This document shows positions 26,260 through 35,053 of a stretch of DNA of 64,000 nucleotides, piece by piece. The translations under genes were made by a program, and so were the position numbers. The stretch is from contig NZ_JAFDOE010000001.1 of the NCBI RefSeq assembly GCF_018342065.1, positions 620,001 through 684,000 on the forward strand, in the 5' to 3' direction. Below the pieces are notes generated by a model that did not search any database, was not told where the DNA came from, and worked only from the letters and a program-made list of their open reading frames with translations. How positions within the stretch are numbered: position 1 is the stretch's first letter; every line of letters starts with the position of its first letter. The stretch is from Citrobacter sp. FP75. Its GTDB lineage: Bacteria > Pseudomonadota > Gammaproteobacteria > Enterobacterales > Enterobacteriaceae.

Positions 26260-28037
26260 GCTGCGTTTAACAGCCTCCATCGGGATTTGGGTTTGTTCTC
26301 GTACTCCAGCGGCTCGTTATCTATGGCGTGAGAAATAGCCCAGAAGTCGTCAGCATGGCCGGTTTCAATGCTGCGGTCCGCAACAAAGGTCATTGCGTTG
26401 CCACTTTTCGTCGTGGTGCGCCGTATGGCCATAAATGCGGCCGGGATCTCTGTGTGCTCCTGGTCCCATTCAATGCGCTGGCTTTCGATAACGTCGCACG
26501 CCTTAAGTACAAGGCGGTTTTTGGTCTCCACGCCGTAATGAATGGCGGTGGCACGGTTGCGCGCGAATGCCTGAATGCTTTCAAAGACGCCCTGACCAAT
26601 GCCGGTAACGTCGACGCCGATATAAGCCACGTTATACCGCCCGAAAACCTTCTTAATCTCCGCCGCCTGGTAGCGAAAATTCATTCCCTGCCAGTGATGC
26701 ACCTCCAGCACCCTGAATCGCTCACCGGCAACCAGCGGCGGGGCGATAACCACCAGTGTGGAAGTATCGCCGCTGCGCGCCGGGTCATAGCCTAACCAGA
26801 CTTCTCTGTTGCCGAATGGCCGCGCCGCTTTAGGGTCAAAGTCCTGCCAGGTTGCCGTGTCAACGGCGCAGCGCTCCAGATCGGAGAAAGAGAACACCGC
26901 ATCCTGGCTGTCAACGAACTGACACATAAACAGCATGGCAAACACATAGGCGTTATACCGGTTGCGCAGCTTGTCGATACTGGCCAGGTTGAAGCCGCCC
27001 GCGATGGCGTCTTCCAGTGTGACGACATAGCGCCACTGTCCATCAGGGCAAAGTCTGCCGCCGTCGCGCAGCTCGTCAAATGACGGGAATTTAACAGCCT
27101 GGCGCTTTTTGTTGCCGCGCCGCCAGTCGTCACCCGTCCAGAACGCGTAAGCCTGATGTGTTTTGGCTGATGGCGTGGAAAAGTAAGTGATGCGCCATTT
27201 GTCGTGTGTGGCCATTGCGCTGGCCACATCGTTAAGATGCTTAAAGTTAGGCACCCAAAAATATTCATCGCAATACAGGTGTCCACTGTACGACTGTGCC
27301 GTGTTCTTGTTGGTGGACAGGAAGCGCAGTTCCGCGCCGTTGCTCAGTCTGATCGGGTTGCCGGTCAGTGTGATGCCGAAATACTTCTCTGCAATATTGA
27401 CAATGTAGCTGCGGAAATACTCCGCCTGTGGTCTGGACGCGGAAAGGAATATCTGTGGATCGCCGGTCAGCACGGCATTCTCAAAGGCCTCGAATGCGCA
27501 GTACCACGTAAAGCCGATCTGGCGGCTCTTCAGTATGTTGCGGACTGCCTGACCGATATTGGCGCGCATGTGCTTCTGGTAGCCAAAAAGGTTTTCATCG
27601 GCCCAGGCGTCGAAATCTTCTTTTGTCAGTCCGGAAACGTCGTTTTTCCGGTATTTCCGCTTCTTGCGTGGTTCACCGTCCGGATCGGCATCCTCATCAG
27701 TACCACTACCGGACCGCGCGCCTTTGGCTTCTGCCAGTTTCTCTTTATGTTTGTTGGCCTGCGCGCGCAGCTTGGTGGCATGAGAAATGAGGATATCCAT
27801 TTCCCGCAGCTCCAGATCGGTTTTACCGTCCCTGCTGGCCAGTAGCTGGTAGCGCCGTTCTATCGCCTCTTCTGTGGTTTCATAACTGAGCAGATCGGCC
27901 CAGTTAAATTTCTCCGCCCAATAGTAGATCATCCGCGCGCCGGGCAGATTAAGGTCACTGGCTATTTCTTTCGGCGTATGACGTCGCAGGTATAGCGACT
28001 TCGCAACGCCTATTAATTCTTCTGAATATTTTCCCAT
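26256..28037 (-). CDS. P: Terminase large subunit (P2 gpP type)
   Basis: The 593-residue protein packages phage DNA. The N-terminus has a helix-turn-helix-like segment (HTPKEIASDLNLPGARMIYY). The ATPase region shows a Walker A-like KSRQIGFTWY (near residue 170) and Walker B YCDEYFWV (near 258); the nuclease domain has GYDPARSGDTS (near 398), GVDVTGIGQG and HADDFWAI. It is transcribed divergently from the scaffold gene and upstream of portal and ogr, exactly as P and Q in P2. Confidence 0.95.
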   Translation of the reverse strand: MGKYSEELIGVAKSLYLRRHTPKEIASDLNLPGARMIYYWAEKFNWADLLSYETTEEAIERRYQLLASRDGKTDLELREMDILISHATKLRAQANKHKEKLAEAKGARSGSGTDEDADPDGEPRKKRKYRKNDVSGLTKEDFDAWADENLFGYQKHMRANIGQAVRNILKSRQIGFTWYCAFEAFENAVLTGDPQIFLSASRPQAEYFRSYIVNIAEKYFGITLTGNPIRLSNGAELRFLSTNKNTAQSYSGHLYCDEYFWVPNFKHLNDVASAMATHDKWRITYFSTPSAKTHQAYAFWTGDDWRRGNKKRQAVKFPSFDELRDGGRLCPDGQWRYVVTLEDAIAGGFNLASIDKLRNRYNAYVFAMLFMCQFVDSQDAVFSFSDLERCAVDTATWQDFDPKAARPFGNREVWLGYDPARSGDTSTLVVIAPPLVAGERFRVLEVHHWQGMNFRYQAAEIKKVFGRYNVAYIGVDVTGIGQGVFESIQAFARNRATAIHYGVETKNRLVLKACDVIESQRIEWDQEHTEIPAAFMAIRRTTTKSGNAMTFVADRSIETGHADDFWAISHAIDNEPLEYENKPKSRWRLLNAA

Positions 28038-28196
28038 GCGGATAATTATGCCGCTTATTTTGGCGTTATTTTTAAAATAACTTCTCCTGTATTCGGTTTT
28101 GGGCTGATATCCGAATTAATAAGAATTCATCTTGTCGTAAGCGTTAAAAATAACATCTATTATCCTTCCTGTTGATTAGGTAAGCCGGAGGAAATA
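28038..28196. promoter_or_regulatory. Divergent late promoter region between terminase and scaffold genes
   Basis: The 159-bp gap between divergent P and O should hold two Ogr-dependent late promoters. An 11-bp motif, TTAAAAATAAC, occurs twice in opposite orientation: on the minus strand at 28065-28075 (within a 17-bp palindrome GTTATTTTTAAAATAAC) and on the plus strand at 28144-28154. I did not find a clear TGT-N12-ACA Ogr box. GGAGG (28187-28191) serves gene O. Confidence 0.55.
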
Positions 28197-29024
28197 GTGT
28201 CTCAATTAATGACGCGCTGGCTTTGTATTTGTCAGGAAGGGCCAACGGTAGACAATCGCCTTATTAAGCGCGAATGGATTATTGAGGCGGCAGAGCTTTA
28301 CGACTCATCCGTTTATACGGCGGAGATCTGGCCCGAACACGAAAGATGGTATGGCTCATTGGGGCACGTACTGGAAGTTAAGGCGGAAGAGGACGGTGAG
28401 GGGATAATGCGCCTTTATGCGCGTCTTTGTCCGGAACCAAATCTGATTCACGCCGTTAAAGGCGGTCAACTGGTGTTTAGCTCTGCGGAGTTTACCCCAG
28501 ACGGAGACTGGCGCGGAACGGGCAAGAGTTATCTGGAAGGGTTGGGTGTAACCAACTCACCGGCCAGCGTCGGAACCACTCGATTGCAGTTCAATAAAGG
28601 GGCCAATTCACGCTTTGGCGATTACAGAGCTATCGCTTTTGATGAGTTGGCCGAAATAACTGAAAAGGATAAAAATTTGCCTGCTGATAAAAGTAAACAA
28701 ACGTGGCGCAGCCTGTTTAACCTCAAAGAACGTGATCCAAAGCGTAACTTTGCAGACAATGGCAGCGGCGGCGAGCAAACGCCATCCAGCGACGATAAAG
28801 TGAACGCGCTGGCGGAAGTGGTGGACGAAATTGAATCGACAATTACCTCCCTGAATGACGCCGTTGATAAACTTAAAACGGTCATGGATACAAAGGAATT
28901 TGCCGATCTGCGTGAGAATCTCCCTCAAATTCTGTCGAACTTTAAAAAGATGGAAGAGCTGATCACCAAGGAACCGGATAAGAATCCGGCTGGCGGTTCC
29001 AATAAGGATTTTCAGTTCCTTTAA
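28197..29024 (+). CDS. O: Capsid scaffold and protease (P2 gpO type)
   Basis: The 275-residue protein has the N-terminal serine protease and C-terminal scaffolding coil of gpO. By alignment in my head with P2 O, the catalytic triad is D19 (in PTVDNRL), H48 (in IWPEHERW) and Ser95/96 (in LVFSSAEFTPDG); YLEGLGVTNSPASVG follows as in P2. The C-terminal part is helical with Asp/Glu/Lys repeats. GTG start behind GGAGG. It would shape and mature the procapsid before self-cleavage. Confidence 0.93.
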   Translation: MSQLMTRWLCICQEGPTVDNRLIKREWIIEAAELYDSSVYTAEIWPEHERWYGSLGHVLEVKAEEDGEGIMRLYARLCPEPNLIHAVKGGQLVFSSAEFTPDGDWRGTGKSYLEGLGVTNSPASVGTTRLQFNKGANSRFGDYRAIAFDELAEITEKDKNLPADKSKQTWRSLFNLKERDPKRNFADNGSGGEQTPSSDDKVNALAEVVDEIESTITSLNDAVDKLKTVMDTKEFADLRENLPQILSNFKKMEELITKEPDKNPAGGSNKDFQFL

Positions 29025-29087
29025 TTAATAAAACTGAATACGAGTTTAATTACTTCCGTATTTATATAAATACGGACAGGGGTTTTT

Positions 29088-30170
29088 ATGGCCTTTTTAA
29101 ACCAGCAAGCCAGAGAGTTTATGAACTCATACTGTGCGGGCCTGGCAAAAGCCAACAACGCGACGGATACGTCGAAGTTTTTCACCCTCTCTAACCCGGT
29201 TGAAACGCAACTGCGCAAAGCGCTGATCGAGTCCTCCGCATTCCTGAAGGATATTTTTTGCGCTGACGTGGATCAGCTTAATGGCCAGGTTGTCGCAGTG
29301 GGTAATAACGCACTGTTTACAGGCCGTAAGGCGGGCGGGCGTTTTATTCGTACCGTAGGTGTTGATGGTAACACTTATCAACTGGTTGAAACGGATTCCG
29401 GCGCGGCACTGCCGTGGGATCTGCTGTCTACCTGGGCGAACGCGGGCGGCACGGATAAAGAGTTCTTCAAGCTGGTCCAGCAGGCAACAAACGAAGCCTT
29501 TGCGGCGGATATGTTGCGCATTGGCTTTAACGGCCTGTCCGTGGCTCCAACTACCGATCCAGAAGCTAACCCGAACGGCGAAGACGTCAACATCGGCTGG
29601 CAGGAAATTGTCCGCAAATACAATGGCGGCTCACAGATTGTTATTGATGACGTGACGCTGGGTAAGGGCGGTACTTATGCCACTCTGGACTCGATGGCCG
29701 CAGATCTGGTCAATACGCTGATTCCGCCGCAGTACCGCAATGATCCGCGCCTGGTTGTGCTGGTTGGTAGCGACCTGGTCGCCGCTGAGCAATACCGACT
29801 CTATCAGGAAGCGATTACCCCAACAGAAAACCTTGCCGCGCAGATGCTGAGCAAGACTGTTGCAGGTCGCAAGGCGTTTGTGCCGCCGTTTATGCCGGGC
29901 AAACGCATGGTCGTGACCACGCTGAAAAACCTCCATATCTACACGCAGCGCAATACCCGCCAGCGTAAGACGGAGTTTGTGGAAGACCGCAAGCAGTACG
30001 AAAACAAATACCTGCGTAACGAAGGTTATGCGGTTGAGTATCCGGAGCTGTACGCGGCATTCGACGAAAGCCATGTAACCATCGGCGAAGTTGGCGAGCC
30101 AGTGCTTGAAAGCATGGCGGAAAGTCTGGAAGAGATCGCCGAAAACAGCGCGCCGGTCGCGGAGGTTTAA
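29088..30170 (+). CDS. N: Major capsid protein (P2 gpN type)
   Basis: The 360-residue protein has the P2 capsid family features, including FNGLSVAPTTDPEANPNGED, VVLVGSDLVAAEQYRLYQEA and KNLHIYTQRNTRQRKTEFVE. It forms the icosahedral head after gpO-dependent cleavage of its N-terminus. It follows O by 63 nt and precedes M by 2 nt, so it is in the rightward late operon. It is full length compared with P2 N (357 residues). Confidence 0.95.
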   Translation: MAFLNQQAREFMNSYCAGLAKANNATDTSKFFTLSNPVETQLRKALIESSAFLKDIFCADVDQLNGQVVAVGNNALFTGRKAGGRFIRTVGVDGNTYQLVETDSGAALPWDLLSTWANAGGTDKEFFKLVQQATNEAFAADMLRIGFNGLSVAPTTDPEANPNGEDVNIGWQEIVRKYNGGSQIVIDDVTLGKGGTYATLDSMAADLVNTLIPPQYRNDPRLVVLVGSDLVAAEQYRLYQEAITPTENLAAQMLSKTVAGRKAFVPPFMPGKRMVVTTLKNLHIYTQRNTRQRKTEFVEDRKQYENKYLRNEGYAVEYPELYAAFDESHVTIGEVGEPVLESMAESLEEIAENSAPVAEV

Positions 30171-30172
30171 CA

Positions 30173-30880
30173 ATGCTGTCTCCCGCCCAGAAACACAAAG
30201 AGCGCGTCATGCTGTCGCAGGCGCTGGCCAGGCATCAGCCGGTTACATCCGGTCACAGCCTGCACGTGCAACTGCGTGAACTGGAGCGGGACATTGCAGC
30301 GTTACGTACGCAACCGCGCACCTGTGACCGCGTGGAAATGAAGCGCACCATATTGCTGCCAAAGTGGCTACCCACTGCGCAGCAGTACCTGGATGCTGGC
30401 GAGGTTTACCAGAATCTGGTGTTTTCGTGGTGCATTGTCTGGCTGTTTGACGTGGAAGAGTTCGATCAGGCGCTGGACTGGGCTGACATAGCCATCAGTC
30501 AGGGACAACAGACACCCGATCGCCTTAAGCGAACGTTTACCGCCTTTGTGGCCGACTCAATTTTTGCATGGGCCGCAACCGCCACCGAACTGGGGGAGAG
30601 CGTGGAGCCGTATTTCTCCCGCACCTTCCGGAACGTGGCAGAAAAATGGCGGCTCCATGAAGAGATTTCCGCCAAGTGGTACAAGGCGGCGGGTCTTTTG
30701 CTGCTGCGTGATGACGCAGGCGCGCCGCGCGCCACCGCAGTGGACGATGTTGACACGCTTAAGAAGGCTGACGCCTTGCTTGAGAAAGCTGCAGCCTTTC
30801 ACCGCGCCATTGGCGTGGGAACAATGAGAAAGCAAATTGCCGCCCGGATCAGGGCGCTGGAAAGTGGAAAAGCAGAATGA
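30173..30880 (+). CDS. M: Terminase small subunit (P2 gpM type)
   Basis: The 235-residue protein begins with the family signature LSPAQKHKERVMLSQALARH and contains LPKWLPTAQQYLDAGEVYQN and VFSWCIVWLFDVEEFDQALD. In P2, gpM recognises cos and supplies DNA-binding function to the terminase. Its 3' end overlaps the next small gene by 4 nt, so the inserted gene downstream is translationally coupled to it. Confidence 0.92.
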   Translation: MLSPAQKHKERVMLSQALARHQPVTSGHSLHVQLRELERDIAALRTQPRTCDRVEMKRTILLPKWLPTAQQYLDAGEVYQNLVFSWCIVWLFDVEEFDQALDWADIAISQGQQTPDRLKRTFTAFVADSIFAWAATATELGESVEPYFSRTFRNVAEKWRLHEEISAKWYKAAGLLLLRDDAGAPRATAVDDVDTLKKADALLEKAAAFHRAIGVGTMRKQIAARIRALESGKAE

Positions 30881-31119
30881 AGCGTAAAGGGTTATTTGAA
30901 GCCATCGGCATGATTTTTGCGGGGATCTTACTCCTTGCTCTGCTCGTGGCTATATCCATTGGTCTGGTTTATGGCTTTATCTGGGTCTGGTCGTGGGGCG
31001 TGACGGTTGCCGGGTTTGCCTCTCTGGCCATTCCGGTGACATGGAAGCTGGCATTTATTATCTGGCTGTTTATCGCCCTTGTCAGGCTGATATTTTGGCG
31101 AAAACGGCAAGATAAATAG
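30877..31119 (+). CDS. Small membrane protein inserted between M and L
   Basis: The 80-residue protein is almost wholly hydrophobic, with two or three membrane segments (IGMIFAGILLLALLVAISIG, FIWVWSWGVTVAGFASLAIP, AFIIWLFIALVRLIFW) and basic ends (MKRKG, RKRQDK). The M and L head genes are adjacent in P2, so this looks like an accessory insertion or an additional lysis component. Its ATG overlaps the M stop. The family is not recognised; antiholin, pinholin or exclusion roles are all possible. Confidence 0.75.
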   Translation: MKRKGLFEAIGMIFAGILLLALLVAISIGLVYGFIWVWSWGVTVAGFASLAIPVTWKLAFIIWLFIALVRLIFWRKRQDK

Positions 31120-31199
31120 CGGCTACCGCAAGCCAGTGTATGCAGGCAGAAACAACGAATACCACCGGCGCATTTCGCGCCATCCATCAGGAGATTCAC

Positions 31200-31391
31200 A
31201 TGTCTAAAGAATTTAAGTACCCGCTGGGTATCGTTGTAAAAGCAACAATCAGTGGTGAAAAAGGCCATATCAAAGGCCGCGCCGAGTACACGAATACCGA
31301 AAATCAGTATTACGTCCATTTACTTGCCGCAGATGGCCGCGCCATTGATCGCTGGTTTGATGAAAGCGAACTGACGCAAGCAGAACTGTAA
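31200..31391 (+). CDS. Small phage protein between M and L, unknown function
   Basis: A 63-residue protein (MSKEFKYPLGIVVKATISGE) with an AGGAG site 7 nt before the ATG at 31200; the frame is open further upstream, to 31140. It reads as a small beta-strand-rich domain ending FDESELTQAEL, reminiscent of small adaptor or decoration-type proteins, but it has no motif I can name. Together with the preceding membrane gene it separates M from L. Confidence 0.72.
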   Translation: MSKEFKYPLGIVVKATISGEKGHIKGRAEYTNTENQYYVHLLAADGRAIDRWFDESELTQAEL

Positions 31392-31487
31392 CGACTACCG
31401 ACAGCCGGGCGGTCGCGGTGGAGATGAATCACTCTGGTGCATTGCATCGTGGAAACCGGTCAGACCGCCTTTTTCGGGAGCTTAAGC

Positions 31488-31940
31488 ATGTTTAGCGGAA
31501 CACCCATTGATTACCAGGACGCCACATTAACAAATGATGGGTTCTGGCCAGATTTGAGCCTGAAAGAGTTTCAGGAACAGCGCAGTATTCCACCCGATAT
31601 TGATGCCGGGACGGTTGGCCAGGCACTGATAACCGCTGCGGGTGAGGTCAACAGTAAATTGCAGTCAGTCAGTGACAGCAACATTGGCAGCGGGTACGCA
31701 ACCGCCGCCGCTGTGCCGGGGATCGTTATCGACGGCACTAACCTGCTGTGTGGCCAGTACAAAAAAGCGGTCTACGCGCTGGCAAAAGCCGATCTGATGG
31801 GGGAGTTTGCCAGCATTGGCAGGCGCGAGTCACACCCAGGGCAGGAAAGTGCGGACACGCGCAACGGGCTGATCGCGGAAGCATCAATGGTTATTCGCGC
31901 AGTTAAGGGACTGCCGCGCGCAACGGTGAGAATGATATGA
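31488..31940 (+). CDS. L: Head completion/stabilisation protein (P2 gpL type)
   Basis: From the ATG at 31488 (GGGAG at 31476-31480) the product has 150 residues, with FWPDLSLKEFQEQRSIPPDI, LITAAGEVNSKLQ, YKKAVYALAKADLMGEFASI and SAGLIAEAS-type C-terminal blocks of the gpL family. An upstream in-frame ATG at 31437 gives 167 residues but no good ribosome site. gpL closes the portal after packaging. It overlaps the next gene by 4 nt. Confidence 0.85.
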   Translation: MFSGTPIDYQDATLTNDGFWPDLSLKEFQEQRSIPPDIDAGTVGQALITAAGEVNSKLQSVSDSNIGSGYATAAAVPGIVIDGTNLLCGQYKKAVYALAKADLMGEFASIGRRESHPGQESADTRNGLIAEASMVIRAVKGLPRATVRMI

Positions 31941-32455
31941 GCACAGCACAATCACGGCTGGATTCACTGACAGCATTCTTTACCGACAATCTGCCGGAAC
32001 GGGCAATGATGGCGTTTACATCCGAAATGGATGATCTGCAGGTGATACCCGCCCAGAAGAATCTGGGGCTGAATCAGTACCGGTTATCCATCCTCAAATA
32101 TGACGCCATTTTTACCTGGGAGCGTTTCCCGTACCGGATATGTGATCCGCGCCTGCTCTTTGCGCTACTGACGGCATGGTCAGACGAAGAGACGCAGAAC
32201 TTAATGTCACAGGTTGGCATTTCAGAGAGTGAGCCGGACTGGGATATTTCCCTTGATACGCAGGAATACGCCACTGTCGCGTTAACGGTGCCGCTGGCTG
32301 AGGAGTTGTGCATTGTCCAGGACGAAGACGGGGTGATTCCGTTTGATAGTAAGCGCTGGTCACTCGTTGATCCGCAGGTCTGGACCGCCACGGGCGGCAC
32401 GGTATTTGGTGCTGGCATGGCTGGTGCGCCGGTAGTGCCTGATGATCGAGTTTAA
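31937..32455 (+). CDS. R: Tail completion protein (P2 gpR type)
   Basis: The 172-residue protein is positioned and sized like gpR, with LDSLTAFFTDNLPERAMMAF and WERFPYRICDPRLLFALLTA in the N-terminal half and an acidic C-terminal half. gpR is a tail completion protein needed to join heads and tails. It overlaps L by 4 nt and S by 14 nt. The assignment rests on synteny and general resemblance. Confidence 0.78.
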   Translation: MSTAQSRLDSLTAFFTDNLPERAMMAFTSEMDDLQVIPAQKNLGLNQYRLSILKYDAIFTWERFPYRICDPRLLFALLTAWSDEETQNLMSQVGISESEPDWDISLDTQEYATVALTVPLAEELCIVQDEDGVIPFDSKRWSLVDPQVWTATGGTVFGAGMAGAPVVPDDRV

Positions 32456-33173
32456 AGGCGAGATTAGCCGGACGCAGCTTAAACAACTGCGTAAGGCGCT
32501 GGCGGAGCTGGCGCTGCCTCCCGCAAAACGTCAGCGCCTGTTGTGGCGTCTGGCCAAATATGGCGGGATTGCTGCCGCAAAGCGCCACGTCAGGCAGCAG
32601 GCCAGCCCGGACGGGCAGGCATGGGAAAAGCGCAAAACGAAGCGCAAAGGCAAGATGCTGCGCGGCATGCCAAAGCATTTGCATATTCGCGATCTGAAGC
32701 AGCAAAGCGCTGTGCGTATTTATCTTCAGGGTGGTGCATACCGTAACGGAGCCAAAAAAGTACCCGCGGGCATTGTGGGCGGCGCGCAGCAAAATGGCAT
32801 GAGCGCCACCATAAGCAGGCGGCAGGTAACGCGCAGTACGCAGGCCGCAGCGGAACGTGATGAACCGTGCACGATTCGCCAGGCTAAACGCCTGCGGAGT
32901 CTGGACTACAAAGTCAAGAAGGGTAAGCGCTGGCGAAAGCCCGGATACAAAGAGATCCAGGAGAAGCTGACGAAGGCGCAGGCTGGCCTGATCATCAACA
33001 AGCTGACGACTGAAGAGGGCAAGCCCCCCAAAGCGTCATGGGCGGTCACACTCCCGCCACGCCAGTTTCTGGGCATGAGTGATGAAGAGTTTAACAACGC
33101 GCTGGCGCGCCAGCTTCAGGCCATAGGCTACGGCTGGGACGTCAAAGCGCAGGATGTGAAGGGGAAGGTATGA
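32442..33173 (+). CDS. S: Virion morphogenesis protein (P2 gpS type)
   Basis: The 243-residue, strongly basic protein (many Lys/Arg, for example RKTKRKGKMLRGMPKHLHIR) fits the phage virion morphogenesis/gpS family of tail completion proteins, although it is longer than P2 S (150 residues). Conserved-looking parts include LRKALAELALPPAKRQRLLW at the start and PPRQFLGMSDEEFNN near the end, where P2 S has a similar FLG segment. Its stop codon overlaps the sheath start. Confidence 0.8.
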   Translation: MIEFKGEISRTQLKQLRKALAELALPPAKRQRLLWRLAKYGGIAAAKRHVRQQASPDGQAWEKRKTKRKGKMLRGMPKHLHIRDLKQQSAVRIYLQGGAYRNGAKKVPAGIVGGAQQNGMSATISRRQVTRSTQAAAERDEPCTIRQAKRLRSLDYKVKKGKRWRKPGYKEIQEKLTKAQAGLIINKLTTEEGKPPKASWAVTLPPRQFLGMSDEEFNNALARQLQAIGYGWDVKAQDVKGKV

Positions 33174-34306
33174 CATGGCCCGCCGTGGTTGTCGATCAGG
33201 CTAATTTATTGCAGGGGTCGTCAACCAGTATTGAAAATAAGGTGCTGTTTGTTGGCCATGCCAACACCAACACCGGGAAACTGATTTCCCTGAATGCGCA
33301 AACGGATTTTGATGAAGTGTTCGGGGAGGAAGACCACGAACTTAAGCGCGGTGTAATGGCGGCAATGAATAACGCCACCTCCGACTGGAGCGCATGGGCC
33401 GCAATCCTTGCGCCGGATGATACCGATCCGGACGACTGGGTTGATGCTGTGATCGCCTCGCAAAAAACAGCGTCATGCGCCGGGATTGTCTTTAGTGGTG
33501 AGTTTTCCGATCCGGAGATTATCAACACCGCCGCTACGTTGCGCACCACGCTGATTAATACCTACAGCCGTTGGTGCTGGATGGTGATGTCTGTTAGTGG
33601 TCCGCAGGATGCTGAATCATGGGATGACTATATCGTCCGCATGACGGCTTTGCAGGATGGTATTGCAGCCTATTCGGTGCAGCTCGTACCACTCCTGTGG
33701 AAAAACGATCCGGGCGCGCTGGCCGGTCGTCTGTGTAAGTCCTCCGTCACCGTGGCGGACAGTCCGGCGCGTGTGGCAACGGGGCCGCTGGTCAGTATCA
33801 GTCAGTCCACGCTGCCGGTTGACGGCACAGGCAAAGAGATTGAGCTGTCGCACCTTCAGGCGCTCAATGAGGCGCGCTTCAGTGTGCCGATGTGGTATGT
33901 CGATTACGATGGTTGCTACTGGGCCGATGCGGTAACGCTCGATGTTGAGAACGGGAATTACGGCATCATTGAAAATGTCCGCGTAACGGACAAGGTATGC
34001 CGTCAGGTGCGCCTGAAAGCCATCCCCAAAATCAAAAATCGCTCACTGAACAGCACACCAGGCAGCACCGCCGCAAATGAAACCTACTTTGCAGGCGTGA
34101 TGCGGGATATGTCAAAGAGCGTCACCATTGACGGTGTCCAGTTCCCCGGAGAAGTGCAACCGCCGCTGGATGGCGACGTCACGATCTCCTGGGTGGATTC
34201 AAGCCATGTAAATATTTATCTGGTTGTGCGCCCGTACAACTCCGCAGCGGTTATCAATGTCACCGTTGCGCTGGATACCAGCATTACCACTACGGAGGCC
34301 GCATAA
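33170..34306 (+). CDS. Contractile tail sheath protein (DUF2586-like)
   Basis: The 378-residue protein is the likely sheath (P2 FI equivalent). It contains QANLLQGSSTSIENKVLFVG, a central LPVDGTGKEIELSHLQALNE, and a C-terminal RVTDKVCRQVRLKAIPKIKN and PYNSAAVINVTVALDTSITT, typical of sheath C-terminal insertion domains. It differs from P2 FI and resembles the DUF2586 family of HP1-type phages, from memory. It overlaps the tube gene start by one base. Confidence 0.82.
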   Translation: MTWPAVVVDQANLLQGSSTSIENKVLFVGHANTNTGKLISLNAQTDFDEVFGEEDHELKRGVMAAMNNATSDWSAWAAILAPDDTDPDDWVDAVIASQKTASCAGIVFSGEFSDPEIINTAATLRTTLINTYSRWCWMVMSVSGPQDAESWDDYIVRMTALQDGIAAYSVQLVPLLWKNDPGALAGRLCKSSVTVADSPARVATGPLVSISQSTLPVDGTGKEIELSHLQALNEARFSVPMWYVDYDGCYWADAVTLDVENGNYGIIENVRVTDKVCRQVRLKAIPKIKNRSLNSTPGSTAANETYFAGVMRDMSKSVTIDGVQFPGEVQPPLDGDVTISWVDSSHVNIYLVVRPYNSAAVINVTVALDTSITTTEAA

Positions 34307-34758
34307 TGGCGCAGCGTATTTCGGGTCAGTCAATTGATGTTTATATCGGTACCGAACTGGTCCACCTGGAAAAAATCGGCCTGGACATTACCGACAATAC
34401 CGCCGCCGCTTCCACGCGCGGTGTGCCTGATGGCTGGGTCGCTGGCGATGTTTCCGCATCCGGTGATATCGAGATCAGCACCAAAGAGTTTAAAAAAATT
34501 ATCTCTCTGGCGTCTTCTGCCGGTTCTTATCGCAGCATCCCGGAACAGGATCTGATGTTCTACGGCGAAGCGGGAGACGAAGAGTTGAAGATTGAAGCCT
34601 TTGGCTGCAAGTTCCTGATCACCACACCGCTGGATAACGATCCAAAGGGCGGCAGTATTCTGACGCATAAATTTAAGTATCTGGTGACAAGTCCGGATTT
34701 CGTGAAAATTAACGGCATCCCGTATCTTGAATCGGAACTGGTTAATAAGGTGGCGTAA
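34306..34758 (+). CDS. Tail tube protein (DUF2597-like)
   Basis: The 150-residue protein directly follows the sheath and begins AQRISGQSIDVYIGTELVHL. The beta-rich pattern (SASGDIEISTKEFKKIISLA, then EAFGCKFLITTPLDNDPKGG) fits the tail tube family of HP1-type phages. It would form the inner tube around the tape measure. The assignment is by synteny and pattern; sequence similarity to P2 FII is not obvious. Confidence 0.82.
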   Translation: MAQRISGQSIDVYIGTELVHLEKIGLDITDNTAAASTRGVPDGWVAGDVSASGDIEISTKEFKKIISLASSAGSYRSIPEQDLMFYGEAGDEELKIEAFGCKFLITTPLDNDPKGGSILTHKFKYLVTSPDFVKINGIPYLESELVNKVA

Positions 34759-35040
34759 TTGCAGTCAACAGCGAAAGATATTCTTTTGTTGTTATCGGTA
34801 GGCGCATTTATTCAGATTGGTAAGTTACTTAACAATCACGAAAAGATTACACCGGGGCTATTTATCGGGCGCGTAATTCTGGGGTCGTTTTTGTCCCTGT
34901 CTGCGGGCGCTATTCTGATTAAATACCCCGACGCCTCACCGCTGGCAATATGCGGGGCAGGTTCCGCAATGGGTATCGCCGGTCATCAGATTATTGAAAT
35001 CTGGATCCGGCAAAAATTTAAAGTCGATAAAACAAATTAA
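34759..35040 (+). CDS. Putative holin
   Basis: A 93-residue membrane protein with a TTG start immediately after the tube stop. It has three hydrophobic stretches (ILLLLSVGAFIQIGKLL, GLFIGRVILGSFLSLSAGAI, SPLAICGAGSAMGIAGHQII) and a basic tail, which fits class I holins and the short holin family seen in this position in HP1-type phages. It would permit the signal-less lysozyme to cross the membrane. It is unusual in lying between tube and chaperone genes, away from the lysozyme gene. Confidence 0.72.
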   Translation: MQSTAKDILLLLSVGAFIQIGKLLNNHEKITPGLFIGRVILGSFLSLSAGAILIKYPDASPLAICGAGSAMGIAGHQIIEIWIRQKFKVDKTN

Positions 35041-35053
35041 CGGGAATTAAAAA

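Noticed and set aside
27204-27845. 213-codon plus-strand frame opposite the terminase gene
   Set aside because: Terminase P is clearly coded on the other strand with all motifs; the frame has no start context and no family resemblance.
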